Made by a program: the position numbers and the translations under genes. The notes under the pieces were generated by a model that saw only the letters and a program-made list of their open reading frames with translations, was not told where the DNA came from and did not search any database. A stretch of 64,000 bases of DNA, taken from NCBI RefSeq assembly GCF_009905375.1, contig NC_133653.1, forward strand, positions 54,081,704 to 54,145,703, in the 5' to 3' direction. Source of the stretch: Apium graveolens. Lineage: Eukaryota > Streptophyta > Magnoliopsida > Apiales > Apiaceae. This document shows, piece after piece, positions 1 through 9,900 of this stretch. The stretch's first letter is position 1, and every line of letters begins with the position of its first letter.

Positions 1-149
1 AAGTGACGCCTCTTGACAATGCTCCACCCGATCTGGGAATCATCTGATTATTGATTATTGATTTGAAATATTTAATTTAAAAGGAAGAATTTCTTTATAA
101 TATGATTATGATTGTAACGTAATATAATCCCTCTAAAATTAAATAATAT

Positions 150-580
150 CAAGTAGTAATTGGCCAATGACACAACGGGCTTGTGTCGGTCATAGCCTTC
201 CAACATGATAGAAAAGTAGTTCTTATTTTTAAATCATTGTCGGTTCATGCTACAGCCGAGGGCTTTAATTTCGAAATAAGAAATACTTTTCTATTACATA
301 GAGATGTGTACATTGAATAAGAATCTAAAGGTCGGTACGTGCTACAGCCGTGGGCCTTTGGGGACTGATTCAACTGTACGGAATGTTGGGTTAGACTTGA
401 CTTAGAATATTGAGTTTGTCGTGCTACAGCCGAGACTCAATTATTCAAGAGGCTAAAGTTTGATTAGGGAATAACATGAGATGTAATTGACAAGAGTTGT
501 CTACCTATTGAACATTACATGGCAGTTCGTGCTACAGCCGGGGTCGTGTAATGGAATGTAGGATCTCTATTCCCACTAAC
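150..580 (+). repeat. Array of stem-loops with a repeated GTGCTACAGCC apex in the C1 5' leader
   Basis: The word GTGCTACAGCC occurs at about 339-349, 420-430 and 529-539, and ATGCTACAGCC at 247-257. Each copy lies between inverted arms that differ from unit to unit: 210-229 with 274-292, 308-333 with 353-379, 391-415 with 434-457, and 504-523 with 543-562. The last unit has an extra outer pair at 467-473 with 568-574. A possible degenerate first unit lies at about 162-195. Conserved apices on changing stems suggest selection on RNA structure in the leader, for example packaging, dimerisation or translation control. That function is inference. The stretch contains no gene. Confidence 0.72.
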
Positions 581-743
581 ATTATGAATGCTTAATTTTT
601 CACGTAGGGGGTTGAATAAATTAGATAAACTAGTGGGAGCCACTTATGAATAAAGACCCGATTCATATAGTATTTTTAAATGAAATCGAATATTTGCTAA
701 GTGTTGTTATGTGTTTATCATTTACAGATTTACTTTGTACGTT

Positions 744-1712
744 ATGTCTTCTGCACTATCACTTAGGAGCATACTGGATGCTCACAAATTGACTGGTCCT
801 AATTATGCTGACTGGCTTCGAAACTTGAGAATTGTTCTCAGGATTGAGAAGCTGGAATACGTGATTGAATCACCTAAGCCTACTGAACCTGCTAGCGATG
901 CACATAATGATGAACATGTTGTGTATCGTAGGTGGATAGATGATGCAAATGTTGCTCAATGCATTATGCTAGCTTCCATGAACATTGAGCTACAGAAGCA
1001 ACATAAGCATATGGATGCTCACACTATCCTCGTGCATCTACAAGAGTTGTATGATGTGGCAGGGAGGACAGCTCGATATGAGATATCGAAGGAGCTGTTC
1101 GGTTGTAGGATGTCTGAGGGATCATCTGTGAATGACCATGTACTTAAGATGATCAATTTGATTGAACATCTTGGATAACTTGGTTTTGCCATGGATGGGG
1201 AGCTGAGCCAAGACTTGGTCTTGCAATCGCTTCCGAGTTCGTTCTCGCAGTTTGTTGTGAACTTTCACATGAATAAGTTGGATGTCAGCCTGCCTGAATT
1301 CCATAACATGTTGAAGACTGCGGAATCGAATTTTCCCCCTAAGAAGAGTTCTGTTCTTCTAATTGGTGAAGGTTCCAATCCTAAGAAAAGGAAGAGGAAC
1401 TCTTCCAAGAAGAAGAAAGTAGGTGAGAAAACGCCGGTTCCACCAAAAGCTGAAGACCCCAAGAGCAAAGTTGTTTGCTTTCACTGTAACAAGGTGGGGC
1501 ACTGGAAGAGGAACTGCAAGGTTTACCTTGCAGAATTGAAGAAGAAGAAGGGTAGTGAGACTACCGCTTCTGATTCAGGTATGTTCATAATAGAAGTGAA
1601 TATGTCATTAAATCAAATTTCTACTTGGGTATTAGATACCGCCTGTGGTTCTCAAATCTGCAATTGTTGCAGGGACCAAGGAGAAGTAGGACTCTTGAGG
1701 AAGAGGAGGTGA
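744..1712 (+). pseudogene. C1 gag, with one in-frame stop, running into the start of protease
   Basis: The copia Gag polyprotein forms the virus-like particle. The ATG at 744 opens a frame starting MSSALSLRSILDAHKLTGPN, a typical UBN2-type copia Gag N-terminus. TAA at 1176-1178 interrupts it between HLG and LGFAMDGEL. The same frame continues to 1712, so this is one point stop, probably from a glutamine codon. A CCHC zinc knuckle (CFHCNKVGHWKRNC) is encoded near 1477-1520, preceded by a lysine-rich stretch. The protease active-site segment WVLDTACGSQICN follows near 1625-1665. Just after it the frame shifts, so the last residues before 1712 are off-frame. In related elements gag and pol are one frame. 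Confidence 0.88.
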
Positions 1713-1991
1713 TTCTACTGATGGAAATGGAGCAAGAGTTGCTGCTGAAGATGTAGAATCATTTCATTTACATAGGCCTACGGGCAAGACTATTGTTTGA
1801 AATAATTGTTATTTTGTTCCCTCGATTGTGAGGAATATTATTTCTATTCCCATGTTAGACTTGGATGGATTTTCATTTATTATTGAGAATAATGAATGTT
1901 CTATTCTTAGAGATAATATTCTTTATAGACGTGGTGCTTTAAATAATGGTCTGTATGTATGTGAAATAATTTATTTCAGATTGAACAAACT
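1713..1991 (+). pseudogene. C1 protease C-terminal part, truncated by an LTR insertion
   Basis: After a frameshift near 1667 the copia reading resumes in other frames. From 1828 the segment MRNIISIPMLDLDGFSFII matches the stretch that usually follows the copia protease, where an 'ISVSCLD..GF.F' pattern is typical. The homology stops at 1991, where a solo LTR is inserted, and resumes at 3302 after the AAACT target duplication. Several frames are needed, so no product is expected. Confidence 0.75.
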
Positions 1992-3301
1992 TGTTAGGTC
2001 CCAATGTGTTTGTAGAAGGGGGGTTGAATACAAACAGTACCGAATAATCGAATTAAATGCGGAATAAAAAATGTGAAATAAAATTCAAGTTAAATAAAAA
2101 TATTATTAAACTTGAAAGGTGTTACAACAACTGTATCGATTACAAGGAATTAATCTCAAATCAATTATCACAAATCTAGAATAAATTCGACATGAACTTT
2201 TTCTATTTTTGCAATAATTAGAATCAAATGCTAAACGTGATTTGAGATTAAGTTCTAGGGATTTTAATCCGCTAGATTGTTACACAAGAGCAAGATAAAG
2301 ATTTCTAGTGGATTGGATTTAACTTTACAATCTAGAAATTTAATCTTGAAGTATGCAGATGAAAAGATGAAATATTTCTTCTTGTATTTCTTTTCTACCT
2401 TTTTTCTTGACTTCTGTGTTCTGAATTTGAGTTGCTGCTTCTCTGCTTCTTTTTAATCAACAACCGAATAGAATTGAATTGGCATGACAATCCTATAGCT
2501 GGCAAGACTTTCGGTAGGACAATTGATTGAACTAGCAAGACAATCTGAATGAACTAGCATGACAATCAGAATGAACTAGCAAGACAATCATCCTCCTAGT
2601 GTAACTTTCGGTGAGACTATTGAAAATGGCCTAGCATGACAATCGGTATGACAATCCTGATTGTCATGCTAGTTCATTTTCAATTGTCTTGTTGATTTAA
2701 TGCAGATTTTAATCCAATTTAAATTCTGAAAATTCCTAAAATTAATTCAGAATTAATTAATCAATTAATTCAATTAATAAATAAATTATTCTTCGCAGAT
2801 ATAATTTATTTTCTTAATTAAATTAGATGACTTAATTAATTAATAGAGAATTAATTCTAGTCTTGAGCAGCAACCATTCTTCTGCAAATCTTCTGAAAAT
2901 CACTGAAAATTATGAATCAATTCCACCACTTCAACGTTGACACTCGATGTACTGTCTGGTTCATGAGTGACTAACTTCCGTGACGTTTCTTAATGTATTG
3001 ACTTTGACGCTTTGATTTTCTTCAGATTAAATCCTTGTAATTAATGATACTCTGACGAGATCTCTGTCACTTGATTAAATCCACGATCTTGATTTATATC
3101 ACTGAGGCATGATCAACTTCTTGAACTTCTTCCAGTGAATTAACTCCTCAAGTCTGTAGATGAACCTTGTTTCTGAATCCTTTGACAGATATTACTTTGC
3201 GAGATCTCTCTGACGGTCGATCCACTATTTACTTATTACATTCTGATTTGAGTTGAGTTGAATCCTCGAATATACAAATAGGCTATGACATATGACTTAC
3301 A
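1992..3301 (-). mobile_element. Solo LTR of the C2 copia family, reverse orientation
   Basis: The 1,310-bp block starts TGTTAGGTCCCAATGTG and ends CATATGACTTACA. It is the reverse complement of the C2 LTR, which begins TGTAAGTCATATG and ends GGGACCTAACA. Direct repeats AAACT flank it at 1987-1991 and 3302-3306, so it is a true insertion that later lost its interior by LTR-LTR recombination. It is about 100 bp shorter than the two C2 LTRs at 40979 and 47237. It holds no gene. The apparent small ORF 1828-2067 is copia protease running into LTR. Confidence 0.95.
2480..2700 (-). repeat. Cluster of short direct and inverted TGACAATC / CTAGCA repeats in the solo LTR
   Basis: Words such as CTAGCATGACAATC, CTAGCAAGACAATC and CGGTATGACAATC recur many times here, together with their reverse complements such as GATTGTCATGCTAG. 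The same variable cluster is in the C2 LTRs at about 41600-41890 and 47865-48150. It could fold into several alternative hairpins and probably changes length by slippage. Confidence 0.7.
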
Positions 3302-4139
3302 AAACTAATAAAAGAAAAGGGATGATGAAAATCTCACTTTATAATGGCACTGCAGTCTCCATTTAGTGGACATGGAGAGAGGGCTGCAGATTTGCTGGGA
3401 ATGGTACACACAGATGTATGTGGACCAATGTCTACGCATGCCATGGGTGGATTTTCATACTTCATTACTTTCATAGATGATAGATCTAGATTCGGATATG
3501 TGTTTGATGAAACACAAATCTGAAGCCTTTGAAAAGTTCAAAGAGTATAAGTATGAAGTGGAGAAATAAACCAAACATAGTATTATAATTCTTCGATTAG
3601 ATCGAGGTGGTGAATACTTGAATATGGAGTTTCTGGATTATCTCAAAGTAAATGGTATAGTCTCCCAGTGGACTCCTCCAGATTAGTATCTGAAAGGAGA
3701 AATCGAACTTTGTTAGACATAGTTCGGTCCATGATGAGCTATGCAAATCTTCCAGTATTCCTATGGGGTTATGCATTGGAAACCTCAGCATATTTACTGA
3801 ATAAGGTGCCTTCCAAAATCTGTTCCTCAAATTTCGTATGAGATATGGAAAGAAAGGAAACCGAGTCTTAAACACGTTAAGATTTGGGGATGTCCAGCTT
3901 ATGTCAAGTAAGTTGACCCAGATAAGCTGGAATATCGATCCGTAAAATGTAGTTTTATGGGATATCCTAAAGAGACTTTAGGGTATTACTTTTGCACCGA
4001 TCATCGGGTGTTTGTCTCCAGACATGCTACCTTCTTGGAAAAGGAGTTTATCCTTGAAGGAAACAATGGGAGCAAAATTGAACTTGATGAAGTTCAAGAA
4101 GCACAACTACTACGGATCAAATGGAAACACCTGTTCTGA
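3302..4139 (+). pseudogene. C1 integrase (GAG-pre-integrase remnant, catalytic core, C-terminal part)
   Basis: Copia integrase inserts the cDNA into the genome. The reading begins with a relic of the zinc region (LWHC near 3340) followed by a deletion. Then come the first catalytic aspartate block (HTDVCGPMST near 3410-3440), FITFIDDRSRFGYV near 3460-3505, the second aspartate block DRGGEYL near 3600, and the alpha-helical segment RNRTLLDIVRSMMSYANLP near 3693-3750. IWGCPAYVK and GYPKETLGYYF follow near 3880-3990. At least four frame changes and in-frame stops are needed. The GTPQ.NG.SE stretch holding the catalytic glutamate is damaged. Confidence 0.85.
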
Positions 4140-4849
4140 CTGAACAACCTTTTGTGGAACAGCCCATTCGTAGGTCAGGGAGAGTGTCTCGCCAACCTGA
4201 GAGGTAATATGGCCTTGTCATTGAGAATGACAATGAGTTGTCAATCATTTGATGATGACGACCCTGTGACCTATAATGAGGCTATGAGTAGTGTTGACTC
4301 AGAGAAATGGCATAGTGCCATGAAATCCAGAATGGAATCTATGTATACGGTATACAAAAGATAGATTATAGCAGATAGCCAGGTGGAGACCTATAAGGCC
4401 AGGCTTGTGGAAAAAGAATTCAAACAAAGGCAATGGATTGACTTTGATGAAGTCTTTTACCTGTAGCCCTGTTAAAATCAGTTCGGATTTTACTTGCGAT
4501 TGCTGCTTACTACGACTATGTGATCTGGCATATAGCCAGATGGTTTTCTTTCCAAGGGAAATGAAAACCTAGTGTGTAAGCTACTGTGAACCATATGTGG
4601 TTTAAAGCAAGCTTCTCGTAGATGGAACATTCGTTTTGATGAGACAATCAAAGAGTTTGATTTTATCAAAAACGTAGATGAACCATGCGTCTACAAAAGG
4701 GTTAGTGGGAGCGCGGTAAAATTTCTTATATTGTATTGAAATAGAGTTGACACACATAACAACATAGCAGACCCACTCACAAAGCTACTTTTTGAAAGTC
4801 ACTTTGATCGTCATAAAGATGAGATGGGTATTAGTTACCAGAGTGATTG
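4140..4849 (+). pseudogene. C1 reverse transcriptase and RNase H remnants, with a large deletion
   Basis: Fragments of copia RT can be read in order: a PIRRSGR-type linker near 4170, DDDDPVTYNEAMSS near 4253-4295, ETYKARLVEKEFKQ near 4388, and the late RT segment RWNIRFDETIKEF and NVDEPCVYKRVSGSAVKFLILY near 4618-4735. The YVDD catalytic box and most of RNase H are missing. Sequence jumps to the RNase H tail NNIADPLTKLLFE near 4758-4800 and SYQSDC at 4849. G1 is inserted directly after this point. No functional enzyme can result. Confidence 0.83.
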
Positions 4850-5099
4850 TGTAACACCCCCAAATCCGGGGTCGGGGATCCGGGTTGTCACGAGTTCCAT
4901 TTCCCTTAATAACACCCAATCTTAATAATTACTCAACTACTCTGTACTGTGACCCCATAATAAACACACACACCACACGTTATAGTCTCAGAGATGAACA
5001 TCCAAAAATAACCACAAGTCATTTTATTCCACAATTATCTGCCAATACACCTTAAAAGGTTTTCTGAATAAATTTACATTTCTTTGCCATTATTACAAT

Positions 5100-5370
5100 T
5101 CATAAATATACATAAATCTGGTACATCAAAAGTTGAAAGCCTAGCCTATTGGTAGTTCCTACCTCAGCTACGGCGGCATCAATGCTTCTAGAAAACTGCG
5201 AAACGTCTCCTAATCGCTTGCGAATCGGGAGCTTGGTCCTGTTCATCTTTTCTATCTGTTGTTGTGTGATGAAAGAAGAAAGCAAGGGTGAGCAGCAAGC
5301 CCACCAAAATAATATGTATAATGATTAACAATATGAGCCTTCTCATAGTACTCATGAAAGTCTTGGTCAA
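5100..5370 (-). other. Overlapping short ORFs in the G1 LTR, preserved in the G2 LTRs
   Basis: Two frames overlap: 5188-5370 (60 codons, a hydrophobic run IIIHIILVGLLLTLAFFFHH) and 5100-5285 (61 codons, MLSSFITQQQIEKMNRTKLP). The first frame is also open at 15208-15390 and, extended to 76 codons, in both G2 LTRs (50589-50819 and 58805-59035). The second is open at 50713-50898 and 58929-59114 but broken in the right-hand G1 LTR. The region contains the GCTCACCCTTGC word shared with H LTRs. It may be conserved as regulatory DNA or transcript leader rather than as protein. I recognise no protein family. Confidence 0.35.
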
Positions 5371-6629
5371 AAGAAATGAACCAAGTTTGATATCTTAATG
5401 CGATGAAGTCGCAAAATATTCAGTATATATACATATATACTTTTCAAAATATTGGAAGTCCTCTTCCATGCATAATACACACAGAGTCCCAGTGTATAAC
5501 TGTATAAAAAAAATATCGTTGCAAGGTGATCTCATATATCTGACCTTGTCTCAACATTTTTCTGAAAATCTTTGTCATTCATAAGACAATTATTAACTAG
5601 ATATAAGTTTAAAAGATGAAGTTACCAAATACTTCACTACACTTATATCATTTATAAAGCTACTTGAACTACCATTGTTTAAAGTATAATGAGCTTTCAA
5701 CAGTTCATCACATAGATGAGACTACAAGATAAGATTTGAATAGATTAAATCTTTAAAATATTATTAAAGGAAATGAAGTTATGACATACTTCATTAAGTT
5801 CTGATATATATATATATATATATATATCCACATATACATCTTCCTTTATACATTTCCTGAAAACCTCTGCCATGTAAAGTATGAACAGAATTGCAATATC
5901 CAATAAATTTGGAAAGGAAAAGAATTTTGGCATAAACCAGATATCTTGCTGATCAGGAAAAGATACCAATAAGTAACCTTTTCTACTAGTAGATGGACGA
6001 ATTCCCCACTGGTCATCACCCTGGTCTCAATAGGACCTTATGCTGGACTGCCACTCAGCCACTTATGCATTTGATGGACTCCCACTGAGCCACTTACACT
6101 ATCATGGACGCCCACTGAGCCCATGTTGCTTATGCCGACTCAATAGATGGACTTACTTCACGAACGTTGGGTAAGTAATCAATTCATTTACCAAAACTAC
6201 AACCTTGTTGCGAATATAAAATATACCACAGAGCCGGATCCCTCAGGTTTTGAGCGAGTATTTAAATCTCCTTAAAAAGGAAGATCTTAAATATAAAAAT
6301 GAGTTTTGGGATCCGCTCTAACTTTTAAAAATCATTTTGAAGACTCGAAAACACTTTAAAGAGTGTTTGGAGTAAAGCTGATTTAATGAAGTAAATCAGT
6401 CCCCAATATATTTAGAAAATGTCTGAATATTATTATTTAAATAATATTCCCATAAAGAATAATCTTTATAAAATAATTGAAGTAGAAGTATTAAAACTTA
6501 TACTTGAAACGAGTATTAAATAACCAAAGATATACTTATACGAAAGTACTATCTTTATTTGAATAATCGAAAATAAGTTTGATTATTGACACCTTATTCT
6601 TTAATAAAATAAAGAATATATTGCAGTAA

Positions 6630-6950
6630 TAAGCGGAGTCATAATACCTCGAATGAATATTATAAATAATATTCATAAAATAAAGGAGTCATACATCCTC
6701 AAATGAATATCCAAGTAATATCCAATAATAATATAAAAGAGTCATAAGCCCTCGAATAATATTCGAAATAATATTCAATAAATAATATAAAGAGTCATAA
6801 GCCCTCGAATGAATATTCAAATAATATTCATTTAATAAAATAAAGAAGTCATAAGCCCTCGAATGAATATTCAAATAATATTCAATTAATAAAATAAACT
6901 GAGTCATAAGCCCTTGAATGAATACTCAAATTAATATTCAATTAAGTAAA
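6630..6950 (-). repeat. Tandem palindrome array in the G1 3' LTR
   Basis: About five units of roughly 55-65 bp repeat the pattern GAGTCATAAGCCCTCGAATG followed by an AT palindrome built from AATATTCAAATAATATT. Each unit can form a hairpin and several contain GAATATTC or TTCGAA. The array recurs at 16648-16970 and, in opposite orientation, at 49050-49378 and 57263-57592. Confidence 0.85.
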
Positions 6951-9110
6951 ATAAAGGTATCGAATAAACCTTATTCGATCAATAGTTTTAAAAACTATAT
7001 CCATATATATATATAAATATATATATATATAATATACTCGGGAAGATCGACTCCCGGTTTAGAAATATGTTCACCTTTTATCCCCTATACTAAGGGTATA
7101 CGCAACTACTTGCTTATTTCTAGCATAGGTATTATGCAACTATAAGCATTGAAATCAACAGATAGATAACCAGATTACGAAACAGACATGCATATATACC
7201 ATATCAGCATGCTCCAATATATCACAAAATTTGCTAATAACAATCATGCACTATCACAAGATAATGCATATACATATATTTACATCACAACAACAGTATA
7301 TCGGGTAGAAAACTTGCCTGAGCGACTGGGGGTTACGAATGGATCGGGACGAGTCTGGTAACCTAGAAGCAACAAGTAAGTTGGAATTAAACCAAAGTCA
7401 CTTGTAAATCTATACTTTAACTAACTTAGACTCTAACGCTTGTTTTGCGCTTACTGATTCTCTTAAGTCACTCGAGTACCCTCGGCTCCACCATTTTTAA
7501 TAAATTAACCATTATGAGTTTTAAGGCGATTCCTTCGCGAGTGTCTTACCAACTGCCTAACACACTTACCATAAATGTTTCATACATTAATTAACCCTTT
7601 TTGGTCTTTAACCTATGTTTCAAAGTAAGGCGAGGGGAAAAGTTTCGTTCGCGAAACGCCGTTACTTGAAACGGTCGTTTCTCCTAAACCGTGCATCGGA
7701 ATCGAACGAAATACATATCTAAACGAAGCTCGTAACACGAGCTATCTAGACATGGCAATGGTCATAATCTAGCAGGGGGTTCTCGGGTCCTAATGTTATG
7801 CACAAAAACAGTCTAAAGAAAATCGGACGTTACGACGGCTATGTTTACGCGATTTCCCAATTTAAAACCATTCAAAACCAACCCAATTCAACCTCAAATC
7901 AAACATACAACCAACATCCATCCTTATCACATCATATCAGCCCCAACCAATTCAATTTTAACCTTCATACTTATGCCTAAGCTTGAATTTAACTATACTA
8001 CAATCTTTTAACCAAAACAACAACATTTACCATTCCATTTCAATACCATTTCAATCCCAAACTCTAAATCACAAACATTAAGCTACAATATCACCCTACT
8101 AATCAAAATCATCTTATAATACATAGGAATCTAGGGTTTGGAGATGATATACCTTCCTTGAAGTGGTGGGAGGAGCTAGGAAGCCTTAAGAAGCTTTGAG
8201 AAGTCTTAGGAATGCTTGGATCTTCAAGGAAATCAAGAAAAATTTCAAGTTAAAAACTTGAAAACACTATTCATTGTCTTCTTCTTTGATTAAATGAAGA
8301 AGATTGAGAAGGAATTGATGGCTTAAACTCATGATATAGCCCTAACTAAGCATAAGGATGATTAGGGAATTAACTCACCAATTTAGGAGGCTTGGATCTT
8401 GAGTTTTGAATTTCTTGCCCTTTAAAATGATAAAAAGCCGAGAGCAAAAGATGAACAATGCCTTGGTTTCTTTTTGATTTTGATGAAGAATGAATTTGCT
8501 TGGCTTGGTTGATTGGTTTTGTGTTTGATTTAGTTAATTACCTTGTTGCCCTTGATTTTGTGTGGTTAAAAAGCCACCACATCTCCTTCCTTCCCATGTC
8601 ATGCCCATGTCATGTGGTGATGTCATCTTTCCCTCCTTGTCCTCTTCTCATTGGTTGGGTGACATCACTCTCTCTAATCCCTTTGATTAACTTCCTAATT
8701 GTTTGCCTAATGACCGCTGATCTGTTATACGGTTCACTTAACTTTCGTTCTCGTTTATCGTTTGAAGGATCATACCCGGGATCTTATTACTTAGGTTCCC
8801 TTAACCTTTCTCAATACATTATATTCCTTTTTATGATCCTCTATTATAATCCTTTAATTTAAATCCTTTTTATCCTGTTACCTTATACTCAATTCTCTCC
8901 GTATCTAGTGGATTTCCGGGAAAAACCAAAGTGTTCGGAATTGGATTCTGACGATCTTTACATACACTCATATACCGTATAGAGTACTAATAAAATCTCA
9001 GAATATCCATAATAGAACCCCTACATAGTGTGGCATGAAAAGTTTTCTCATTCAGCTAAAACACTATTCACAAGGGTTACAAAAAGTTGAAAATTTTGGG
9101 GGTTATTACA

Positions 9111-9900
9111 GTCTCCCCTCCTTAAAAGGATTCCGTCCCGGAATCAGATAGAAAATGAATAGGGATACTCTCTTAGCATTACACTTTCTAATTCTCAAGG
9201 AAATTCTCCCACATTGTGGTTCTTCCATCAAACTCTGAATAGTTTGATAATCCTTCTCCTAAGCACTTGTTCCTTTTTCAATCTATAACCTTTCCTGGTT
9301 ACTCCATATAGGTTACGTCGGGTTGCATGTTTATGTGCTCATATGCCCCTATTTGTCTGGCATCCGAATTACACTTCCTTAAGATTGATACGCGAAACAC
9401 GTTATGACTTGCTACAGGTTCGGGGGTAGGGCTAGCTCGTAAGCTAATTTTCCAATCCGTCTTAATATCTCAAAGGTCCAATGTATCTTGGGCTTAGTTT
9501 TCCTTTCTTTCCGAATCTCATTAACCCCTTCCAAGGGAATGCCTATAACAACACTAGGTCCCCTACTTCCCATTCCTTGTCCTTTCATGTCAAATCAGCA
9601 TACCTCTTATGTCCATCTTGGGTTACTACCAGCCGTCCTCTGATTAGATCTATTATATCCCTGGCCCTTTGGACTACTGCGGGTCCGAGCATCTTGCGCT
9701 CTACAACTTCATCCTAACATAAGGGAAATCGACATTGTCTTCCCTCAAGGATCTCATAAGGCGATATCTCAATACTGACATATGATCTATTGTCGTAAGA
9801 AAACTCAATCCGTGTTAGGTGATCATTCCAAATTCTTTCAAGTCTATTGCACAGACTCTCATTATAGCTTTTAGCATTAGAACTTTTGCTTCTCAATACC
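9111..9900 (-). pseudogene. G1 integrase C-terminal relic and polypurine tract
   Basis: Next to the LTR, 9111-9130 reads in element sense TTTTAAGGAGGGGAGAC, a polypurine tract for plus-strand priming. Upstream in element sense, 9714-9896 encodes NRLERIWNDHLTRIEFSYDN and SPYEILEGRQCRFPLC, the end of the gypsy integrase core. It continues with DEVVERKMLGPAVVQ and IIDLIRGRL (about 9640-9713) and GKKGKLSPRYIGP (about 9460-9520). Stops and frameshifts are frequent. TAG at 9412-9414, after ELALPPNL, is shared with G2 (54804-54806). Confidence 0.85.

Larger units (their letters stand above)
4850..9110 (-). repeat. G1 3' LTR (left copy), 4.26 kb
   Basis: As written on the plus strand it opens TGTAACACCCCCAAATCC and closes GGGGGTTATTACA; in element sense it starts TGTAATAACCCCC. 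The copy at 14871-19142 differs by scattered substitutions, a longer TA run and a few small indels, roughly 1% by eye, so the insertion is young compared with the decay of the interior. Contents: overlapping short ORFs (5100-5370), TA microsatellites (about 5807-5827 and 7003-7031), three near-repeats with GGACxxCCACTxAGCCACTTA (6045-6125), a palindrome array (6630-6950), and AT-rich sequence. I see no real gene in it. Confidence 0.93.

Noticed and set aside
5807..5827. TA microsatellites here and at about 7003-7031, 17032-17062, 48969-49000 and 57187-57216
   Set aside because: Ordinary simple repeats in LTRs; they explain length differences between copies and nothing more.
6630..6950. CRISPR-like regular repeats
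   Set aside because: Units are AT palindromes within a retrotransposon LTR, with no unique spacers and no cas genes, in a plant genome.
8500..8862. 120-codon plus-strand ORF, identical at 18532-18894
   Set aside because: It is duplicated only because it lies in both G1 LTRs, is antisense to the element, is not open in G2, and resembles no protein.
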